The translations under genes were made by a program, and so were the position numbers. The notes under the pieces are model-generated. The model had not been told where the DNA came from. It did not search any database and saw only the letters and a program-made list of their open reading frames with translations. Shown here one piece after another: positions 22,793-27,265 of a DNA stretch of 27,265 nucleotides (the stretch's first letter is position 1; each line of letters opens with the position of its first letter). The stretch is from positions 1 through 27,265 of the forward strand of contig JAYZDP010000216.1 in NCBI GenBank assembly GCA_036337765.1, given 5' to 3'. The DNA is from JAYZDP01 sp036337765. GTDB taxonomy: Bacteria; Acidobacteriota; Thermoanaerobaculia; Multivoradales; Multivoraceae.

Positions 22793-24666
22793 CGAAGGCA
22801 AGCGTTGTACTGGCGCGCGACTGCGGAATGCAGGCGCGCGACGGAGTCTGGCTGGCGACCGACGTCTGGCGACCGGCGAAGGACGGTGAGGCGTTGCCTG
22901 GCCCGTTTCCCTCGGTCCTGATCCGCACTCCCTACGGCCGCCGTACCGAGGGGCATGAGGCGCTTGGCGAGTTCTGGGCCCGGAACGGCTTCCTGGGTGT
23001 CGTGCAGGACGTGCGCGGTCGTTTCGACTCGGCGGGCGACTTTGAGCTCCTCGCCAACGAGGGCCCGGACGGCTACGACGCCATCGAATGGGTGGCGTCG
23101 CTGCCGCACTGCACCGGCAAGGTGGGGACCTACGGCACCTCGTATCTGGCGTGGGTGCAGAACGCCGCAGCCATCGAGCGGCCGCCTCATCTGGCCGCGA
23201 TGTGGGTGAATCAGGGTGGTGCCGACGGCAATACCAGCGCGCTGCGTCACGGTGGCACTCTCGAGCTGCGCTGGCTCACCTGGGCAGTGACTCACGGCGC
23301 CGTCTCACCGGAGGCGAACCGCGACCCGACCCTGTGCCGGGCGCTTCTGGACAACGGCGTCGACATGTTCGACTGGCTGAAGCGCCTGCCCTGGCCCGAG
23401 GGCGCCTCTCCGGCTGCGGGCCTGCCGGGCTACGAGCGCTGGGCGCGCGACCTCTACGAGCACGGCGACTCCGACGGTGAGTACTGGCAGCAGACCGGCC
23501 GGAACTTCGCGGCGCACTACGACCGCACCGCAGACGTGCCGACCGTCTACTCAGGGGGCTGGTACGACTCGTACACCCGCGCCACCACTGACAACTTCGT
23601 CGCGCTGGACGCAAGACTCTCCCACCAGCGACTGATGATGGGCCCGTGGACCCACGGCGAGCTGCCGCTCGATCTCGGCTTCGCCGGGGATGTCGACCTG
23701 GGCCCGGCCGCACCGATCGCCGGCAATCTCGCCAAGTCCCGCCTGCACCTGGCGCGTCGCTGGTTCGATTGCTGGTTGAAAGGTGAGGCGAACGGCGTTG
23801 AGGACGACAAGCCGGTGAAGATATTCGTCATGGGTGGCGGCGACGGCTCGCGCACCGCGGAGGGTCGACTAATGCACGGCGGAGCTTGGCGCGAGGAGGT
23901 TACGTGGCCGCTGCAGCGGGCACAGGCGGCGTCGTTCTTCCTTGGCGCTGACGGATCTCTGCGCCGCTCGGCCGCAGCTGCAGAAGCGACCTTGGGGCTG
24001 CGCTACGACCCCGCAGACCCGCTGCCGACGATCTCGGCGAATACCTCGTCCCTGAACGAGATCCTCGAGACCCCGACTCGCGTGGTACTGCCGAGCCCAA
24101 TCGCCCTGATGCGGGTGATGGTCACCCAGGGTGGAGCGGACCAGCGCACCCACGAGTCGGTCCTCGGCGCCCGCCCGCCGTACGGACCGCTAGAGCAGCG
24201 CGACGACGTGCTGCTGTTCGAAACCGAGCCGCTGGGCGAGCCGGTCGAGGTCACAGGCCCCATCGAGGCCGTGATCTACCTCTCGTCCGACGCACCGGAC
24301 ACCGACCTCTTCGTCATGCTGCAGGACGGCTACCCGCCTACCGCCGACTGGCCCGAGGGTTTTCGTCTCAACATCGCCGATGGTATTTTCCGGGTGCGCT
24401 ACCGCAACGGCATGGATCGCCCCGAGCTGATGGCCGAGGGGTCGGTCTACGAGATGCGATTCGCGCTGTATCCGACCTCCAACCTGTTCGCGGCCGGCCA
24501 TAGGATACGGGTGCTGGTCAGCTGCTCGTCGTTTCCGCGGTTCGACCCCAACCCGAATACCGGCGAGCCGATAGGTCGCCACACCGGCGCTCGAGTCGCT
24601 CACAACACCGTTCACTGCGGCGGTGCGCGGGCCTCGCAGGTGGTGCTGCCGATCGTCCCCGTCTAG
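22789..24666 (+). CDS. CocE/NonD family hydrolase, cytoplasmic
   Basis: The 625-residue product is a second CocE/NonD hydrolase. The nucleophile motif is GTSYLAWVQ, a variant of the usual GxSYxG with Ala in place of the last Gly. DVWRPA near the N-terminus, DVRGRFDSAGDF, an acid in GGWYDSYTR and His in GPWTHGEL complete the pattern. The C-terminal jelly-roll has EVTGPIEAVIYLSSDAPDTD. Unlike the first CocE-like gene (292-2148) it has no signal peptide. The TTG start has AAGGAG 9 bases upstream and overlaps the FAD oxidoreductase stop codon as TTGA. It probably hydrolyses an ester or amide whose amine part could feed the neighbouring oxidase. It ends 22 bases before the convergent PQQ dehydrogenase stop. 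Confidence 0.9.
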   Translation: MTKASVVLARDCGMQARDGVWLATDVWRPAKDGEALPGPFPSVLIRTPYGRRTEGHEALGEFWARNGFLGVVQDVRGRFDSAGDFELLANEGPDGYDAIEWVASLPHCTGKVGTYGTSYLAWVQNAAAIERPPHLAAMWVNQGGADGNTSALRHGGTLELRWLTWAVTHGAVSPEANRDPTLCRALLDNGVDMFDWLKRLPWPEGASPAAGLPGYERWARDLYEHGDSDGEYWQQTGRNFAAHYDRTADVPTVYSGGWYDSYTRATTDNFVALDARLSHQRLMMGPWTHGELPLDLGFAGDVDLGPAAPIAGNLAKSRLHLARRWFDCWLKGEANGVEDDKPVKIFVMGGGDGSRTAEGRLMHGGAWREEVTWPLQRAQAASFFLGADGSLRRSAAAAEATLGLRYDPADPLPTISANTSSLNEILETPTRVVLPSPIALMRVMVTQGGADQRTHESVLGARPPYGPLEQRDDVLLFETEPLGEPVEVTGPIEAVIYLSSDAPDTDLFVMLQDGYPPTADWPEGFRLNIADGIFRVRYRNGMDRPELMAEGSVYEMRFALYPTSNLFAAGHRIRVLVSCSSFPRFDPNPNTGEPIGRHTGARVAHNTVHCGGARASQVVLPIVPV

Positions 24667-24688
24667 CTGGTTACTCGCGCCCGCCGCG

Positions 24689-26722
24689 CTACCCGCCCGC
24701 AAGGCGCAGGGCTACCAGCAGCGGGCTCGAAGTCTGCGCGCTTGCGATCGCTCGCAGCTGCGCAGCGGTCTCCGCGTCCCAGTCGGGATCGTCCTCTTCG
24801 ATCACGCCACCGAAGAACGGCCCGCCGCCGACCGAGACGACGATGTACTGGACACCGTCCTCGAGATAGGTGATCGGGTTGCCGTAGGGGGTGTCGGGGA
24901 GCGGGATGTGACCGAGGATCTGGCCGCTCGCCTTGTCGAAAACGTTGATGCGGGGCGTGTTCTTCTGCCCCCGGCCGCGACTCTGAGTGACGAAGAGCAG
25001 GGTCTTGGTCACCAGCGGCGCGCCGCTGCCCCCGCCGAGGGGCCCGGTATCGATGCCGGCCAGCGCGGGATGGTCGGTCGGGCCCTCGCCGTTCGGCGAC
25101 ATCCAGACGTGGTCGCCACTGTTGAGGTCGATAGCGGTCACTCGTCCCCACGGGGGCTTGAATAGCGGCAGCCCCTGAGGCCCGGGGACCGGGTTGAACC
25201 AACTCTTGAGCGTGTACTGGAAGTCGGAGCGTGCGCGGTCCGGCACGACCAGCGGAAACGTCGATGGGCTGGTCGTCGAGGGTACGTAGAGGATGGCAGT
25301 CTCCGGGTCGACGGCTGCTCCCGGCCAGTTCGCCCCGCCTCCGGCGCTCGGCAACATCAGCAGCGGCCGTCCGTCGTCGACGCCGGGCGGAGTGTAGAGC
25401 GGGCCGAGCCGAAAGCCCTTGGCGATCTCTTGGGCCTCTTGCTTCAGTGCGGGCGTGAGGTCGTTGAGCATGACGTCGCTCGTGCCCTGATAGTCGAAGG
25501 CCGCTGGCTTGGTGGGAAAGGGCTGGGTGGGCGAGCTGCGCTCGCCGGGCACCGCCGACTTCGGCACGGCGCGCTCCTCGATCGGCCACACCGGCTTGCC
25601 GGTGGCGCGGTCGAAGACGTAGGTGAAGGCCTGCTTCGATACCTGGGCGATCGCCTTGATCGGCTTGCCGTCGACCTCGATGTCGATCAGGTTGGGCGCG
25701 GTCGGGAAGTCGTAGTCCCACAGACCGTGGTGGATCGCCTGGAAGTGCCAGACACGTTCGCCGGTCTCGGCGTCGAGGCAGACGATCGACTCGGCGAACA
25801 GGTTGTCGCCGAGCCGGTGGCCGCCGTACATGTCGTTGGTCGGGGTGCCGGTCGGCAGGTAAACGTAGCCCAGCTCCTCGTCCACCGCCATCATCGACCA
25901 TACGTTGGTCGCGCCCGTGTAGGCCCAGGAGTCGTCTTCCCACGTCTCGTTGCCGAACTCGCCGTCCTGGGGGATGGTGTGAAAGATCCACTTCAGCTCT
26001 CCGGTGCGCGCGTCGAAGGCGCGGATGTGCCCGGGGGGCGCGGTCTTGTGGGTCGGTCCGTCGTGCACGATCGAGCCCACGATCACGGTGTTGCGCACCA
26101 CCGCTGGCGGCGAGCTGTGGGTGATGTGGCGGCGGTTGACCTTGCGCCCGAAGTGATCAACACCCCCGTTTGGCAGAAGGTCGACCACGCCGTCGTCTCC
26201 GAAGTCCGCGCACAGTGCGCCGGTATCGGCGTTGAGCGCGATCAGCTTGCGGTCGTGAGTGGCGATGAAGATCCGTTGGTCCTCGCCGTCGGTCCAGTAG
26301 GCGACTCCGCGGTGCTGAAAGCCCACATTGGCGGGCCGTCCGTCCTCGTAGCTCTTGGGGTCGTAGGTCCAGACCGTCTCGCCGGTCGCTGCATCGATCG
26401 CCGCCACTTGTGACAGCTCGGTCGCCACGAACAGTCGTGCGCCTACCTTCAGCGGCACCACCTTGAACTGTCCGGCCCGCACCCGCCGGTTGTTCTCGGT
26501 GACCTCGGTCGAGATCGACTGCCAGGTCCACGCCACCTCCAGATCGCCGAAGTTGCTCTGGTCGATCTGATCCAGCGGTGAGAAGCGCGTATTCGACCCG
26601 GTCGCTCCGAATGCGGTCCACTCAGTCGAATCACCGTCGGCCAGTAACGCCGCCGATGCACAGACCGCCGCCAACACGATCCACACCGCTGCCCGACCCG
26701 GATAGCTCGTCTGCCGACGCAT
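24689..26722 (-). CDS. PQQ-dependent dehydrogenase, exported (glucose/quinate dehydrogenase type)
   Basis: The 677-residue quinoprotein begins with a signal peptide (hydrophobic core VWIVLAAVCASAALL) and has an eight-bladed propeller pattern of repeats such as AAIDAATGETVW, ALNADTGALC, RAFDARTGELKW and VCLDAETGERVW. The key motif is HHGLWDYDFP (331-340), matching the HHDxWD of membrane glucose dehydrogenase, with Asp336 the likely catalytic base. It lacks the five N-terminal membrane helices of E. coli Gcd, so it is soluble and periplasmic and more like the shorter relatives. It would oxidise a sugar or alcohol and pass electrons to quinone or a cytochrome. AAGGAG lies just 4 bases before the ATG. 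No PQQ biosynthesis gene or cytochrome is next to it. Confidence 0.92.
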   Translation of the reverse strand: MRRQTSYPGRAAVWIVLAAVCASAALLADGDSTEWTAFGATGSNTRFSPLDQIDQSNFGDLEVAWTWQSISTEVTENNRRVRAGQFKVVPLKVGARLFVATELSQVAAIDAATGETVWTYDPKSYEDGRPANVGFQHRGVAYWTDGEDQRIFIATHDRKLIALNADTGALCADFGDDGVVDLLPNGGVDHFGRKVNRRHITHSSPPAVVRNTVIVGSIVHDGPTHKTAPPGHIRAFDARTGELKWIFHTIPQDGEFGNETWEDDSWAYTGATNVWSMMAVDEELGYVYLPTGTPTNDMYGGHRLGDNLFAESIVCLDAETGERVWHFQAIHHGLWDYDFPTAPNLIDIEVDGKPIKAIAQVSKQAFTYVFDRATGKPVWPIEERAVPKSAVPGERSSPTQPFPTKPAAFDYQGTSDVMLNDLTPALKQEAQEIAKGFRLGPLYTPPGVDDGRPLLMLPSAGGGANWPGAAVDPETAILYVPSTTSPSTFPLVVPDRARSDFQYTLKSWFNPVPGPQGLPLFKPPWGRVTAIDLNSGDHVWMSPNGEGPTDHPALAGIDTGPLGGGSGAPLVTKTLLFVTQSRGRGQKNTPRINVFDKASGQILGHIPLPDTPYGNPITYLEDGVQYIVVSVGGGPFFGGVIEEDDPDWDAETAAQLRAIASAQTSSPLLVALRLAGG

Positions 26723-26745
26723 GGCGACTCCTTTTGTGAACGCTC

Positions 26746-26773
26746 AGATTACCTCAGCGAGGGAACCTGTTGA
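26746..26773 (-). promoter_or_regulatory. Putative promoter of the PQQ dehydrogenase gene
   Basis: On the minus strand TCAACA (26768-26773) and TAATCT (26746-26751) are separated by 16 bases and stand just upstream of the ribosome site of the dehydrogenase. The match to sigma70 is partial, 4 of 6 and 3 of 6 positions. Confidence 0.3.
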
Positions 26774-26908
26774 CCCCCACTACTGGGCCTCTGCGTAGGC
26801 CATTCACTTACGAGGTTTGGGGAACGGGGACGACAGACGCCGTAGCGGTCGACTGGTCCTGTTCCATGCGAAATGGCCCCGACCCTGGATACTGATCAGT
26901 TCGATTAG

Positions 26909-27265
26909 CTGTACGAGATCTTTGTAGCCGGCGAGAGCGGGGACTCGACGCCGTTTCTGGAGGAGGTCACGAAGAGCATCGAGGCCGACTTCGCGCTGCT
27001 GTCCACGGCGGCCGAGACCGGGGACCAACGGGAGGTCCGGGTCGCTCCGGAATGGACCTCGCCGATGAGTTCCGCGAGCTCTGCCCTCGGAGCAAGGTCA
27101 TCTTCATGTCGGGCTATCGCGAGTACCCGGGCGACAGCCGTTTGGAGCGCGCGTCGGCGCGCTTGCAGAAGCCCTTCAGCCCGTCCGAGCTGGTGCGCGC
27201 CATCCGGGTCGCGCTGGACACCGAGCCAGACACGTCGCCGTCGCATGTGGCAACGGCCGTCGCGG
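26909..27265 (+). pseudogene. Damaged response-regulator receiver domain (partial, runs off the end)
   Basis: From 27031 the plus strand reads GGPGRSGMDLADEFRELCPR, then SKVIFMSGYREYPG, then LQKPFSPSELVRAIRVALD. These match the second half of a CheY-like receiver domain: the PGxSG turn, the conserved Thr/Ser strand (FMSGY) and the conserved Lys (QKPF). The first half is not in this frame. A neighbouring frame from 26909 offers LYEIFVAGESGDS and IEADFALLST, which could be the earlier part with the acidic phosphoacceptor region lost. A frameshift between about 27000 and 27035 is likely. No start codon or Shine-Dalgarno site fits the whole. The last 70 or so bases, past the receiver domain, have no assignment. 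Confidence 0.5.

Noticed and set aside
25430..26413. A 327-residue plus-strand frame over the PQQ dehydrogenase
   Set aside because: It is the shadow of the propeller repeats on the other strand and has no family resemblance or ribosome site.
26804..27246. Two minus-strand frames near the right end
   Set aside because: They lie opposite the receiver-domain sequence and carry no motif.

Overview
The window is a dense, high-GC bacterial chromosome segment with short intergenic gaps and mostly metabolic or degradative enzymes. Several features recall Acidobacteriota and similar soil bacteria: a DUF5916 outer-membrane protein, a CRTAC1/FG-GAP remnant, a YfhO-like membrane protein, secreted S9 and CocE-type hydrolases, an F420-type flavin oxidoreductase and frequent TTG starts. 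That placement is an inference, because there is no rRNA or marker gene here. I found no tRNA, rRNA, CRISPR array, insertion sequence or phage gene.

The most notable item is a selenoprotein gene on the minus strand (4145-4987). It is interrupted in frame by a TGA at 4691-4693, followed at once by Gly-Ser-Cys, which gives the U-G-S-C motif. A perfect 6-bp hairpin with a G-containing 5-nt loop begins 12 nt after the TGA, as expected of a bacterial SECIS element. Ordinary gene calling would split this gene in two. It is the last gene of a minus-strand series (10587 to 4145): TauD-like dioxygenase, alpha/beta hydrolase, truncated TetR-like gene, 34-codon lipoprotein-leader-like ORF, MFS transporter, F420-type LLM oxidoreductase, a conserved protein of unknown function, and the UGSC selenoprotein. 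Many of the junctions are 4-nt stop/start overlaps, so this looks like one operon that imports or exports and oxidises an unknown small molecule.

Other regions: 1-198 is the 3' end of an unidentified plus-strand gene. 292-2831 (minus) is an ATC-hydrolase family gene coupled to a CocE/NonD lipoprotein hydrolase. 2853-3092 is a remnant of a CRTAC1/FG-GAP gene. 3141-4148 (plus) is a medium-chain dehydrogenase whose TAG stop shares a CTAG with the selenoprotein stop. 10608-12893 (minus) is a DUF5916 outer-membrane protein, divergent from a frameshifted YfhO-like gene (12977-15309). 15317-17461 (minus) is an oligopeptidase B-like lipoprotein. 17501-19858 (minus) is a 7TM-PAS-GGDEF-EAL protein with a hairpin beside its start codon. 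20010-21398 (minus) is an HpaB/4-hydroxybutyryl-CoA dehydratase superfamily protein, divergent from an FAD oxidoreductase plus CocE-like hydrolase pair (21494-24666). 24689-26722 (minus) is an exported PQQ dehydrogenase. 26909 to the end holds a damaged response-regulator receiver domain.

As a theme, the window combines exported enzymes (lipoprotein hydrolases, peptidase, PQQ dehydrogenase, outer-membrane protein) with cytoplasmic oxidoreductases, which suggests catabolism of organic esters, amides or xenobiotics. Several genes at the head of transcription units have a TANNNT box 6-9 nt before the start codon and no Shine-Dalgarno sequence, suggesting leaderless transcripts, whereas some operon-internal genes have clear Shine-Dalgarno sites.
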